Assembly (NCBI RefSeq): GCF_000149955.1
Contig: NC_030995.1
Coordinates: forward strand, 1,922,001 to 1,986,000
From: Fusarium oxysporum f. sp. lycopersici 4287
Lineage: Eukaryota > Ascomycota > Sordariomycetes > Hypocreales > Nectriaceae
DNA: 64,000 bases
Reading direction: 5' to 3'
Positions 23,909 through 35,501 of the stretch are shown in pieces. Numbering within the stretch: position 1 is the first letter of the stretch; the number at the start of each line of letters is the position of its first letter. Under the pieces are notes generated by a model. The model was not told the origin of the DNA. It saw only the letters and a list, made by a program, of their open reading frames with translations, and did not search any database. A program made the translations under genes and the position numbers.

Positions 23909-26117
23909 TTGGCTTGCTCTTCTGTTATTGTCAAACCAAGATCTGTGATCCTCACCAGACCTGAGCCCATCGCCACTGCAGCCCAACATCCATACTCTTC
24001 GTTAGGATTCCATTCGGCCACGGTGATCCTCGTCAATGGCTCGTAAATGATGGCTCGGGTCGGATCCATGATAGCACCCCCTTCTTCTTCATCGTCGCCG
24101 ACAGCTGTGTCGGTATCCTTCTTCTTTGGCTTCTTCCCTTTCTTGACCGGCGGTTTATGGGCTGAATGTTTAGTTAGGCTGCGCTCCAATATGAAGCCAG
24201 TCGCTATTCTTGAGACTCCTCGTGCCGCCGCGGGTGACTCAGCTGGAAAAAGCTTTGCGGGGCGATGTTCGTGATGGAAGACTCGGATACGGTCCGTGGG
24301 TTCACGCCTTGTGGTGAAGAGTTCAACCTGGGGATTGATAGCCCACAGCGAGCCGTCTAGAGAACCGACGAGGAGGTATGGATGTGTTCGTCCGACTGCG
24401 AGACAGGAAGGGAAACTTTCCCCTGTAAAGACGCGACGCGCAACAGGGAATTGCGAATGGTGCATGAAGCCGATGTGGGTATTCAGTACACCGGCGGATG
24501 GGTACATGGAGTAGAAGCCAAGCAGGTGGTCGCTGTATCCAAGCAGATTTGGTTGTGTTCCAACTGTAAGGTTCTGGACTTCGGTTGACTCGTAGCTTGG
24601 CGCACGAAGGTCAAGCAGCTTGACAGTTCCGCCGACAGGGGTTGAGGCAACGAGATATGGCATTGCTGGATAGCCAGAGACGAGGTCGACTACGATATTG
24701 TGGTGGACAGGATGTCGCGATAGGAGGCGATGAGGACGTAGGGACCAAATAGCAATAGAACCGTCCGTATAACCCAGCACCAGCCGGTTGAAGTTGATCC
24801 ATGTAAGAGCTGTCGCTTTGACGTCTTCGTCTGGGAAGCCGAACACAGCTATTGGCTGCATAACCTTTTCTGAACACTGTTAGTAATTGGACTGATGTTA
24901 GTGAGATACTGAACTTGCCATAACTTCCCCCTCCGCCATCACCAGCCTCCACCACGTACACGTTTCCGTCATCGCAAAGAATGGCCAAGAAGCCGCATGC
25001 AGGACTCCATTCACTCTTGAATNNNNNNNNNNNNNNNNNNNNNNNNNNNNNNNNNNNNNNNNNNNNNNNNNNNNNNNNNNNNNNNNNNNNNNNNNNNNNN
25101 NNNNNNNNNNNNNNNNNNNNNNNNNNNNNNNNNNNNNNNNNNNNNNNNNNNNNNNNNNNNNNNNNNNNNNNNNNNNNNNNNNNNNNNNNNNNNNNNNNNN
25201 NNNNNNNNNNNNNNNNNNNNNNNNNNNNNNNNNNNNNNNNNNNNNNNNNNNNNNNNNNNNNNNNNNNNNNNNNNNNNNNNNNNNNNNNNNNNNNNNNNNN
25301 NNNNNNNNNNNNNNNNNNNNNNNNNNNNNNNNNNNNNNNNNNNNNNNNNNNNNNNNNNNNNNNNNNNNNNNNNNNNNNNNNNNNNNNNNNATGCGTCACC
25401 AGGTTCGAATTTGACCTCTTGTTGCGATGTGGGCGGCCCTAATAATACTGGCATTGGCTCTCTCTTAAACTGGTACCGTGGAACTTCCTCGGTCGACAGT
25501 GGTACCATCGCATTTGCTTCTGGCAAACTCTCCCTGACGCGCTCATACCAATGCTCAGCGCTGTAAGCTTCCCTTTCGAAGAAGTTAGGCGACCAAACAC
25601 CTCGGTCTTTCTGTCCCTCATCGTCCTGAATTTTCGGAGGAAGCACTGTCCAGTCCATCCAACGATCCAACATACCCGTGACCAGCTTGACACCATCCTC
25701 ATGACGTCCGTACCACGCCTCAACGAGCTGCTTGCCTTTAAAACCGCGGTCGTAGGGCCCCCAATACGATCTCACAATGCGTCCATCCGCCACAGGCTCA
25801 AGATCGAGGTATCCCGTGAAGCCCGCTGCGCGAACGTTGAAGGGCCTAATAGGCTTGACACGTTGACGCGCAAATCTGTCCAGAACACCATCTGGTTCGC
25901 TCACAGGACCGTCGGATTCTGCATCTTCATTTTCGTCGTGCTCTTGGCCAAGGGCGAGCTCTTCGGCACTTTCTTCTGCAGCGGCAGTCTCATCAAAATT
26001 TTCATCCCGTTCTGCGTGTTTGGAAGCGCGATCGAGAGCTTCTTCGTCGGAACTACCTTCGAAGTCGTACTTCTCTACCGTGTATCGCTTCGTGCGATTA
26101 GATCTCCGGGTTCTCAT
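23905..26117 (-). CDS. TFC6: TFIIIC subunit Tfc6/Sfc6 (WD40), interrupted by an assembly gap
   Basis: The N-terminal part (26117-25391) is acidic and Glu/Asp-rich, then carries [27 protein letters not shown], a pattern of TFIIIC WD40 subunits. After the gap, 25022-24910 encodes a WD40 strand pair ([21 protein letters not shown]) and 24869-23905 the rest ([28 protein letters not shown]). A 40-nt intron (24870-24909, GTATCT...TTCAG) is inferred because it alone restores frame. I start at the ATG giving [20 protein letters not shown]; an earlier ATG at 26174 is in frame. The product would help recruit RNA polymerase III to tRNA genes. Reading frames on the two sides of the gap differ, so the gap length is not exact or it hides an intron. 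Confidence 0.85.
25023..25390. other. Assembly gap (368 N)
   Basis: Run of N inside the TFC6 coding region; about 120 codons are missing from view. Confidence 1.
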
Positions 26118-27074
26118 GATGAGTTGTGAGTGACAAGGATGGAAGCAAGCTGAGCTGGAGGTGTACTGAGACAAATTTTAGTGGGGAGGCTATTCTGTGC
26201 AGCTCCGATAACACTGGGGTTACCGCTAACTTCAGGTTTAGTTACCTTACTGAAGGATAGGTAGGTTAGGTAGGGGAGTCACAAAATAACCTAAATATTG
26301 TCCCATTTACCAGACTGCCTTGAATATAATTATTGATATATCTGATATTAATTTGTATCTTGTCTAGCTAGAAAAGGCTATATTTTCTGTTGTTCTCCGG
26401 GCGCTTTTCTTTCTCACCAACTCTAATGTAACACTGGAACACTTCCCCTTTGGAAGGCGAGAAGACCTAAAAGAATTGGTTGGATATATTGTAGTAGTCA
26501 CGAAAAATGTGGTATTGGTCCGTCGGGGCGAGTTTGTATAAGAAAAAATGTAATCAAGTGCCTTTTTCTTCTCCTATAAGAACCCTATTTCTGTCATTCA
26601 AAGGCCTATCCGTGATCTTCCAATGTCCTCCACACTTTTCTGGAGAAGCAGGAATGGGTTCACCATAGGTACCTTAGCTAGCTGATAGCCCAGAAACAGG
26701 GCTTGGAAGAGACCCGTGAGCCTTAAGGAATCGGGCTGACGGTGTCGAATTGTCTGATCTGGTTGATTAAGTGTCCCATTGACACACCTTGGCCAAGTTA
26801 CATGATGCCCTTCTTTTCGTCATGGCCTAGCTGCATGGAGCCTTGTCCGAGATGTCGATGGTAAGGTAGGATACGATACGCGATAGATATCCTCATCTTT
26901 ATCCTCATCTTGTTGGGAGTGGGAGAAAGAATCATACATGGGCCCGTTGATGCTTCCTACAAGTGTTTCCAATAGCCACTCTCGGCGAGTTTCAAGCTTG
27001 ACTGGCTGAATATGAGGATCAGTACACCAGTGGTACGATTCATATATAGAGGTTTCGAACTTACGCATAAGATT
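26118..27074. other. Spacer, with a possible decayed minus-strand exon
   Basis: The first 650 bp hold nothing recognisable. On the minus strand, about 27001-26820 reads PVKLETRREWLLETLVGSIN and then an acidic stretch, preceded by a good intron (GTAAGT...ATTCAG). Its frame does not join to the small ORF upstream at 27254-27075, so this looks like a broken gene. Confidence 0.35.
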
Positions 27075-27254
27075 TTAATCCCGAGATCGAATATCGGTTT
27101 CTATGGGAGGAGTCTTGGGTGCCAGACCATGGTTCGTCAGCCGATCGAGCATCTTGTTGATGGCATCAAGCTTGTCTTTAATGGGCTGCAGCTTCTCATC
27201 AAAGATTCTCTCAAGGTCATCCTTCGAAGCGTGAAAAATAATAATGCCTGGCAT
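27075..27254 (-). CDS. Small coiled-coil ORF, 59 aa, possibly a gene remnant
   Basis: Starts MPGIIIFHASKDDLERIFDE and continues as a charged heptad-like helix (KLQPIKDKLDAINKMLDRL) before TAA at 27075-27077. The composition looks protein-like and the ORF has its own ATG, but no family is recognised. It sits between a decayed BTB copy and TFC6 and may be the tail of a larger broken gene on the minus strand. Confidence 0.35.
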   Translation of the reverse strand: MPGIIIFHASKDDLERIFDEKLQPIKDKLDAINKMLDRLTNHGLAPKTPPIETDIRSRD

Positions 27255-27829
27255 GGCTGCGCTTTGTACACAACGCCCTTGTCTTCTACCGATCGAAAGG
27301 CGTAGGAGGCGTCCGGAATGACTGATCTGGTAGATAGAATTGATGATGATATCTGGATGGAGAACTTGAGTTTGTATAGTGGATTGATGGATTTCTGGTT
27401 AATGGTGTGTGTTTAAAAGAAGAAAAAGATGGGAGAGAAGATGAGTAGACTCTATTCGGATTTTGTGAGGGCTAAGTACTGATCTAAACCTTTCGTTAAA
27501 GCTTGTAAGGGCTGAGTTGGTAAGTATTAAGTTAAACCTTTCTGCAAAATTTTCAACTCTAAAAAAACAAGAAAAGCCTCTCCCTCGAGCTTCGTCTCCA
27601 AAGCCACGATGGTAATACAGCTTGTAATGTGACCTGTCAGGAACTAGGTGTCGGAGTTGGAATGGCTGCTGAAACGACCAAAGACATGAACGGATTTTCA
27701 TGCAAAATCATCAAGCTTTTGCGCAAAAAGTGAAACACGGACTTCAGACTCATTACGTGGCTTGAAATGAAGAGTATCCAGAGGTCATTCGTGCTGGTAT
27801 TTTGGTTATTGCGTCGCCCAGCCCATTTC

Positions 27830-28100
27830 TCAAATGGGACCGAGATGGCAACGACAAGATCATGAATGACGGGGGAATCGTCTTCGGGCAACGGGCTCTC
27901 AGCCTGGCTGTTTTGAAGGGCCGCTTCTTGGAGCATCTGGCCTTCCTTGAAGTTACCCCTAACATGATAGGCGAGGCGCTCTTCAGGAGAAATGAGTAAA
28001 GTTGGAGTTCCCTCATGCCTTTTATTCTTCAAAAAGAAAGATGACATCGCCATCAGCATCGACCTTTTCGAGCATGCCAATTTCGTCAACAGCTCCAACT
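27830..28100 (-). pseudogene. Decayed BTB/POZ gene copy (frameshifted)
   Basis: Read on the minus strand, three frames in turn give VDADGDVIF, then YSFLLKSASPIML, then GNFKEGQMLQ...PLPEDD. These are successive parts of the BTB domain seen intact in the neighbouring genes (PDGDVV..., FLKHISPVF..ML, NF.EG..., LPEDD). Two or more frameshifts therefore separate them. No intact C-terminal Cys/His exon was found nearby. Confidence 0.6.
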
Positions 28101-28973
28101 GTTGACGTGGGCGTATCTAGTCTCAGTCGTTTGCATGATTTTCAATGAGCCAGGTCCGTTTGCCTATGCACATGGGAAAATATGGCAGGTTAATGTTGTT
28201 GGATGAGCGGATTTGGTATTGAAAATGGTCAATTCCCCCGGCTGAGAGTTTCTGAGTGGCAGATAGATTGCAGCGTGATTTGTTCGCTCTGGTTTGGGAG
28301 ATACAGCTGCTTTGGACATAAGCCAGGGGCAAATCACAAGAGAAACACGGCTCACTCAAGAGAGTCACGAAGACAAACGATAAGAACGGATTGAAGAAAT
28401 TTGATTAGAAATCCCAGCCATCACGTCGCGTTTCTAGTCTTCTTCTTGATGAATGCTATCTTCGCTTGCTGTCTCAGTGTCCAAAGCAATAAGATATCAT
28501 CAGACAATTTTGACGCATGGCAAAGCGAAGGGATTGATATTTGCGCGATATACAACTTCTAATTGCATCCTATACTTATCTTGGCTCCCTTGGATCTTAT
28601 TATCTCTTTTTAGAGATAAAAGATTCCCCTCTGAACAATCTTTTTGTTTGTCCATGTCCCTCACAATCATGCACAATAGACGTCTACTTGCAACAGAACT
28701 TCCTTTTCTTTCCCCAAGGAGCTTGTCAAACTTGGGCAGTGTTTATCGAAACTTATTCTCTCTCTATTTCAATCCGAACGGTGTCCTATATTTGCACTGT
28801 ACCGCCACTGTCAGACAGCTTGCCTTGCCGGCCTCAATCAACCGCCAATTCACAGCGGCTGCCTGCATCTCTCAAACACCTTTCTTTTCGACTTGATCAT
28901 CAAGGTTTTGCACTCTACAACTACCGACCGAATGAAACGAGGAACTGCCTTTGCTATCCATCAGGTTTCCATC
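28101..28973. other. Upstream region of the first BTB gene
   Basis: No supported gene. It holds the promoter of the plus-strand BTB gene. The coding frame is open slightly upstream, with an alternative in-frame ATG at 28932. Confidence 0.5.
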
Positions 28974-30047
28974 ATGTCCAGAAATCCCGCCAAGCGCCAG
29001 AAAGTTCAAGGAGTGACCCCTGCAGCCTCTGATTTCGAGAGTTTCGCACCAGATGGAGATGTCGTCTTCATCGTCAACAGGGATAAACGCGTGCGCGTTC
29101 ATTCTGTTGTGATGAAGGGCGCCTCACCTGTATTTGCCGCAATGCTCGGGCCAAACTTCATGGAGGGCCAAGCTCTGGCGACGGCCAACGCCAATGCCAA
29201 CGCCGAAACCGACCCCTTCGAGATCGCACTACCTGAAGAAGAAAGCTCCATTTGCTTCGGATGGATTTGTAGAGCTCTCAACTCTCAATCTGCCACAATG
29301 CTCTGGGACCCCAAATCCTTGGAGCTTGTGAAAGTCTGGTCCATCATCGACAAGTACGACATGCAGCAGAGCATGCAACTTTCTATCATGTTCTGGTCAC
29401 ACAAGAGACTTTCCGCGGCCCTCACGACACAAGATCTCTGGCTTTTGGCCCTGGTGTGCTTCCAGAATAAAGACTCGGCTTCCTTTGAGACTATCACCAA
29501 AAGGCTTCTTCGACGTTCCGAGGGAGCATTCTTCACCAGCGCCTCCAAGACTGAGACGCTGGTTAATAAAAACATGCAAGGACGATTTTGGTACAAGCTC
29601 GCAGGTGAGATCAGATGAATCAAGCCCTTAATCTTGAGCTCAAGCTAACTCCTTGCCACAGCAAAGCTCCAGGTGGTACGGACTGATGCCCAGAACAAGG
29701 TGGCTAGGTTGGTGTACAATGAGATTCCCTCTATCCTTGCTTCGCACACCTGTGCTACCGAAACAGCGTACTACTTCAACTACTTACCCCATCTCATGTG
29801 GAATGATGGTTTCCAGATCTTCTTCTTGGAGATTGGAGCCCCTGCGAGCTACCTTGACGAGGTTTTATCAGTGCTGGATAGCTGGGTGACTCGACATGGT
29901 GGCCGACATGGAGGCTTATGTGACGGCTGTGCTGGGCTTACAGATTTACTTCGAAGGCAAATCCGTAATTCTGCACCTAAGATCAAAGGCCTATGCCTTG
30001 CTTGTTTCGAGAAGGGAGACAGCACATGTTCTGAGCACAAGGACTAG
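28974..30047 (+). CDS. BTB/POZ protein A with extended Cys-rich tail
   Basis: Exons 28974-29604 and 29662-30047 (57-nt intron, phase 1) give 338 aa. The BTB domain spans about residues 20-140: FAPDGDVVFIVNRDKRVRVH, KGASPVFAAMLGPNFMEGQ, LPEEES and IIDKYDMQQSM. The tail is longer than in the other copies and has two Cys-x2-Cys pairs, GGLCDGCAGL and KGLCLACFEKGDSTCSEH, which could bind zinc. BTB proteins commonly act as dimers and as Cul3 substrate adaptors; whether this one does is unknown. I chose ATG 28974 (MSRNPAKRQKV, with a basic patch) over 28932 because it begins nearer the domain. Confidence 0.8.
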
Positions 30048-30809
30048 GCTCCAGTAGGTAGCAATGAAAGCCTGGCATTCAAACAATCCCAAAGGGGAGA
30101 CAAAATGGTTCAAGATCTTTATCAAAAGTGATTAATGCAGCTAATATAAGGGCCTCTATTGCTTGGACACATGACAGTCAAACATACAAGACCACAGTTC
30201 GAGAAGGCGAAGGTGAAGAAACTCCTACTGAATGACTATATCTATGTAGTCATAAGAACAACGCTTGCGACAGAGGATGCGTAAACAGCTCGATTAACCG
30301 CTTTCCTGAAAAGATTGAAAAATTAGCGAAAATAATCATCATCGCTTGGTGGAAACAATGTCTAAGGTCATGATGGACAATCCTGAAGTTCATGCATGCC
30401 TCAAATGACGACAATCGAAACGAAGAAGAAGCAACAATGCTTGACCACATCGTCTCAAAAAGTATAAATACCAGCATTTTTCTACTAAGGGTTTAGCAGA
30501 TTTCAACAATAGGCAATTTAATACTCTAAGTAAATATTATATTTATAAAAGTTCTGGCAGCTAGTACCAGCTGGCAGATAGAACAATGAATCAAGGGCCG
30601 GCCACTTGGTACCTCATGGCCAAATATATTTTTCCTTTCCTCCGAATTCTTTTTTCCCCTTGAATCTTTTCTTTCATCTCTTCACATTTCATCTTGAACC
30701 CTTAAGAGGCCCTCCCACGATAATCGCACAATCATTTCCTTGAACCTCGAATCCTACCACGATATTTGCATAAGCATCTCTCCAACTACCTGAACTTCGC
30801 TTCGTAACC
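30048..30809. other. Spacer between BTB genes A and B
   Basis: No supported gene. A TATAAATA box at 30463-30470 lies 340 bp before the gene B ATG, and a pyrimidine-rich tract (30628-30690) follows. Confidence 0.45.
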
Positions 30810-31591
30810 ATGGAGACCTCTCAAGAAACCGGTATGTGAATCAAAAGGCCAAGCTGAAGAAAGAAGACTAACCGTTATATGAGAAGAATGTGTCACCATC
30901 ATCCCTGACGGGGATGTCGTCCTTGTGCTGGGTAAGTCCAGGACAGCGGTTGAGATCACTGCTTCATTTTTGAAGCATATATCACCCGTCTTCGAACGGA
31001 TGCTGGTCCTACCGATACTCGAAGGCGAGGCGGTCCGTTCCTTTGATGGAACGGAACCGGTCGCCATCGAGCTTCCGGCGGAGCAGCCCGGCGCAATGAT
31101 AATTGCGCTCCGGGCGCTCTATGGGTCAGACCCCGAGTGCCTCACTGCAGAGCCTCGGGACATCCGAGACGTGTCTGTCCTGGCAGACAAGTATGACATG
31201 GTGCAGAGGTTCCGTCCGATGGCGGCTATTTGGCTAGGGTACCCAGCGGCAACAACAAGCCAGCCAAACCACCATGCCGCCTACCTTTTTCGAATAGAGA
31301 AGGAGTTCTTCGAGATAAGCAAGTTTTTTATTCGAAACGATGCCCCTGTTCTAAAGTATGCCCTGGGAACGCCCGACGAGCACCTTGGTCCGAAGTTGGG
31401 CAGTAAGTCATCTTTCAGACAAGGTCCCTATAGCAGTACTGATTAGAATAGTGGCCATCGAATCTGTGCGGCTCGCAAACTTCACCAACCACGTGGATAT
31501 TGGTCTCTGTCTTGGATTCTTTTCCACAGCCCAGGACAACTTCGTTGAACGACAGCCTGGTTGTCGCTTCACAACGCGGCATCTGTGGTAA
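30810..31591 (+). CDS. BTB/POZ protein B with C-terminal GLCL...GC...RH tail
   Basis: Exons 30810-30831, 30887-31402 and 31452-31591 (introns 55 and 49 nt, both phase 1) give 225 aa. The BTB domain begins right after intron 1 with IIPDGDVVLVLGKSRTAVEI and includes SFLKHISPVFERML, ALRALYGSDPE and VLADKYDMVQRF. The final exon reads MAIESVRLANF and ends GLCLGFFSTAQ, then QPGCRFTTRHLW. This is the array's common tail, although the second Cys of the C-x2-C pair is Phe here. The 22-nt first exon encodes only METSQET. It lies 762 bp downstream of gene A in the same orientation. Confidence 0.82.
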
Positions 31592-31974
31592 GCCCACAAA
31601 CAGGGGGGAATGGCACCAAGTTTCGTTGGACGACACGGAGATATCGAGCAGCAACTTTCGGGTCCGTAGGGCTCATCAACAACGTCAATAAAAAAAGCGT
31701 CTTTCGTCTTGCAACAGGAAAACCTCGTCCCATCTAGCATTACCTGGTAGATGAGAGATATATAATAAGTGTCCAGACTTGGACTAAAGAATGCCGACTA
31801 TTGTCGCACCAACCTTATCGTACATAAACACCCGTACCCAAACTATTCAAACGTCTCAAAACCTAGATCAGAATGAAGTCGACCTAGTTCCGTATTATCA
31901 AGTTGTAAATGTAACATGCCACGAAGTGAGGAGTCATGGTATACAAACCACGTTTTCAGTATCTCGATTCAGAC

Positions 31975-32125
31975 TCGGCATCAAGAATCGTATCGACCCA
32001 GGCTTGCAAACGCGTACCGGAATGAAATGATCGGGCTTTGCATGGATTGGTTCGTAGCTGCGATGAGAAAATTCGTGGCTCAAAAGTCTGGGTGTCGGCA
32101 CACACGTCGGCACCTGGTGCTGTGA
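31975..32125 (+). pseudogene. Orphan C-terminal exon of a BTB-array gene
   Basis: Directly after an acceptor-like ATTCAG, one frame reads LANAYRNEMIGLCMDWF and then KSGCRHTRRHLVL before TGA (32123-32125). This parallels the last exon of genes B, D and F, including spacing and stop position. No BTB exon precedes it, so it is a leftover of a deleted or partly duplicated copy. Confidence 0.65.
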
Positions 32126-32405
32126 TATTTGATGTTCTGCTTGAGCCATTTCATAGTGAAAAGTTAGCCCTTAACGAATTCTTATAATGTTAACAACGAG
32201 AAACCGATGGAAATGGCTAGAGTGACGTCAAAAACCATCGAACCATAGAATCGTGAGCTCACAAAGACGTTATTTCGCCCTTAACATCATACTCGCAAAC
32301 TCTTCAAGATCAAGCCGTCAACGGCCGATGTCAATCCAAGCATGATAATTTACGTAATGTTTACGCTACGAGTCGATGCCAGTTGTTTGATGTGATGGGG
32401 GAAGA

Positions 32406-33660
32406 TATAAATACTTGCGTCAGCCTGGGATGCCATACATACACTTCTCTGCCACGCCCGAGAAAAAGGTCTCAACAATACAACATAAGCTACTCAAGTG
32501 AGCAACCCTCTTTCTATTCAATTAGCTGGAATTGTTTCTAGATTTGACAGGACAAGGAGCATCCATGCCTTCAGGACCTGTTAAAGGGAGTTCCACCCCC
32601 CCAGACTCCCTGTTTTCGCAATTTATTCTGAGGTGATCACCACGTCTCGACACGCAAAATTATATAAAAAACACAGGATCGAAGAAAAAAGTCTTAATTA
32701 TAGGGAGACTGCTCGAGTAGTTGCCAAAATCCGAGTATCAAGGGACAAGTGGTAATGATTTCAGGTTATCATCTACGAATGAGCAAAAGTTGCTTGGAAG
32801 TGAAAAGCAATAAAAAAGAACAGTCACGCCACTGTAAAACAAAAGATCGGCTCGGCAAGCTGGAATATTAAACACTTCGCGGCACCAACGTTCATTCCGA
32901 GATTCATATGTATAGATAAAACCTCTACGGAGGATGAAGAAGTTTCCAGTCATGGGGGCCCTGAAATCGGGAGGTTTACGGAAATATATAACAGGCTCAA
33001 TTCTCGATGGCAAGCACCGTTTGGATGCCAACACCCCAACGTCATCCGAGGATGCTTGGCGCATGTTGCGCGCCAGGTCCGAGGCGTGCGTTCTGTTTCC
33101 TCGTGTGAGATGATGGCCAAACATGAACCTAGAAAAGTCAACCGGCATTCGAAATCTATTCATCACGACGCACTGGTTTATTGCGGTGAACGTTGAAACT
33201 CGTGATGAGATGAGCTTGAAGGAAAGGGTAATTTTTAGTTGCCACAAAATGTTAGAGATGGTCGCGTAGATAGCGGCGACCCAACAACATCACTTGCACT
33301 GCTAAGTGAGGCACTACGGCATAGGGAAGGATATATTCCCAAAGAAACGAAAACTGGGAATCCGGGCCCAACATCATAAATCAGTCGTTAGAAACCGTGC
33401 GGTTCAGACATACTCGTCACATTCGATATAGAGACCGAATTCACAATAAGATAATATATAGTAAAGGTCAGAGAACAGTCCTTGCCTCCCTGGCTTGGGA
33501 ACTGGCAAAGAGAAGATTTCTCCTGATGAAAGGTAGTGACGGGCCCCAACTCGCATTGAGTTTCTAGATGATAACCCCGAGGTAATCTACCATGCCTTGA
33601 GGATTCTATACGGATCGGACCCGGGGTCATTCACACTGCCTCCCAGAAAAAATGGATCTT
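32406..33660 (+). pseudogene. Decayed BTB-array copy (promoter relic and BTB fragment)
   Basis: A TATAAATA box (32406-32413) and a leader are followed by a short ORF from ATG 32572 that stops quickly. About 900 bp further on, 33545-33650 encodes RIEFLDDNPEVIYHALRILY then GSDPGSFTLPPR, clearly the middle of the BTB domain (compare LPDDDPLAFDNTILVLYGSDP in gene F). The first half of the domain and the tail are missing. Treating the two ends as one former gene is inference; the BTB fragment itself is clear. Confidence 0.5.
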
Positions 33661-34686
33661 CATTATTGAACATCAATTGCGAAAAATGGACAACTTGCGG
33701 CGATGGAAACACTCTTCAGCATATCATCGTTAATTGTGGTAGAATCGCTGGGGGTATAAACTCTTTGACTGAAATTGGAAAGCAAAGCTCGCTAAGTAAG
33801 GTAGCGATCTCTTTGACATGAGGAAGTAAATAATTAAAGAAGGTTTCGGAAACGCAGGAACAATGAGAATAAATAGGTATAAAGAAGACTTTATTTATAT
33901 GATAATTTAGTTTATAAGCTATGTATTGTAAAATAGTGACTCGGCCTGGAAGTCCAGGGTCTCCTAGACACCGATTTCCATGTGATGTTTTGTAAGCCGG
34001 AGCCCACCTCTTCAGGATATGTAGAGAACACTACGAATTGAATTTGTATATTGAACAAAGAAAGACCAAGAATTTCCACACTGGCTTCTGAATCTCGGCA
34101 CATGAGAGCGGCAGCCTTGTTGTGAACCTAGTTAACAACACCAACAGTGGCAGCCCTCGTACACCGAATCCCCCTTTCTGTCATAAGAACCCACCAACTT
34201 GACTGCTGTTGGGCAGAGTGAACACGGTGATACTGAGTGTGGAATCTTATTAGCTGTCTGAAGTGTCGGAGTATTAATGCCTCCTCGGATGAAGTCAGAA
34301 CGGGAGGATTTGATGTCAAGAGCTTGAGCATGGAAGACGGGTCCCACGGCCGATGGAATATGGTATATATTTAGTAATTGAGATTCATGACAATAACAAA
34401 ATGAAAAGCAAGCTTCAGACGTTTCAGTACAACATGAATCCAATGTGCATGGAAAAACAAAATGTTTAATTATAAGCGTCCAGCAACATGGCTAGGGGAG
34501 TTACAGATCGGAAAGCATGTAATCAACTAGGATGATTGTTCCGCCACTCAAATTAAAGATACAATCTTAGCATGGAACCATGCTCGCTTTTGTCTTGCAA
34601 TTATGCAGGTTACCCTTTTCTCCCCGTCGATGTACCTGACATGCAGCCAGTGTCCCGTCCATCCGTCAGTGCATAGATTGGCACAA
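33661..34686. other. Spacer with possible further BTB relic
   Basis: No intact gene. On the minus strand near 34350-34260 the phrase SAVGPVFHAQALDIKSS weakly resembles the ISPVFxAML segment of the array. I do not regard this as proven. Confidence 0.35.
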
Positions 34687-35501
34687 TCAACCGGACAGGT
34701 GGTTGGATGGATTGGGGCAACCTGGCTGCATGCCCACGGGATCGTCTGCCGTGATTTTGAAGCGGCATAGGCATAGCCCTCCCTTTGGATGTGCCATGTG
34801 CTGCGAGAGTGCATGGTGCAAAAGAAGGAGAGCCACTGTTCTCAAAAATCAGCATCATGTCACAACAAGAGAAGATATGTATATTGGTAAGAACTCACTG
34901 CCTAGCTTTAGGCCTAGGCCGACATCGTGAGTCTGTTGCGCCAGACGAAAGATTTGTGCGTGGTTCATTTTAACCACGACGTGTTCGCTCATGGTTCGAA
35001 ACGAATCTTCAAGGTTGAGCCAATATGAGGCCGTCATCAGCTTCCAAGCTTGGTCGAGGTTGGCTGGCTCGCAGTTCATCCAGTCAGTGGCAGCCATGGA
35101 AAAACTGGGTGACATGTCGTACTTGTCTGCCAGAATGGAGACTTTCTGGATCTCATCGGGGTCGAGGAATAACATGCTTGGGTCTGACCCATATATAGTT
35201 TTTAAGGCCTGGGCAGTCGCCAGCCCATCATCCTCTGGCAGTTTGATGTCAACTGGCAACTCATTGCTCTCGTGGAGCTTGATTCCCTCTGAGAACTTGA
35301 GGTTCAACATGGCGTCGAATACCGGAGACGCCAGGGTCAGGAACTGGGAAGAGACTTGAATTCGCAGTTTTTCTTGACCGACGACGAGAATTATGTCTCC
35401 GTTCGGAATGACAACTTCGTTAGGGATGTTGTTTTCTGCCAAGTGTTAGAATAGACCCGGAATAGTGGATGATACTGCCACATATCCGATTCTGACGACA
35501 T
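34687..35501 (-). CDS. BTB/POZ protein C; altered donor at intron 1
   Basis: Exons 35501-35486, 35435-34899 and 34835-34687 give 233 aa. The BTB domain reads VVIPNGDIILVVGQEKLRIQ, FLTLASPVFDAMLNLKFSEG, LPEDD, LKTIYGSDPS and ILADKYDMSPSF. The last exon ends GGLCLCRFKITADD, then QPGCPNPSNHLSG. Intron 2 is canonical (34836-34898). Intron 1 is required because the BTB exon has no ATG and the ATG at 35501 fits by position and phase, but its 5' end reads G|ATATGT where gene B has G|GTATGT. The first intron base is therefore A instead of G. The gene may be non-functional or use an unusual splice or start. Confidence 0.65.

Noticed and set aside
32738..33247. 169-codon minus-strand ORF between BTB copies
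   Set aside because: No BTB or other motif and no start context; probably antisense noise over a decayed plus-strand copy.
34132..34443. Cys-rich 103-codon minus-strand ORF
   Set aside because: The Cys residues do not follow the array's tail pattern, and the only BTB-like phrase is too weak to call a relic.
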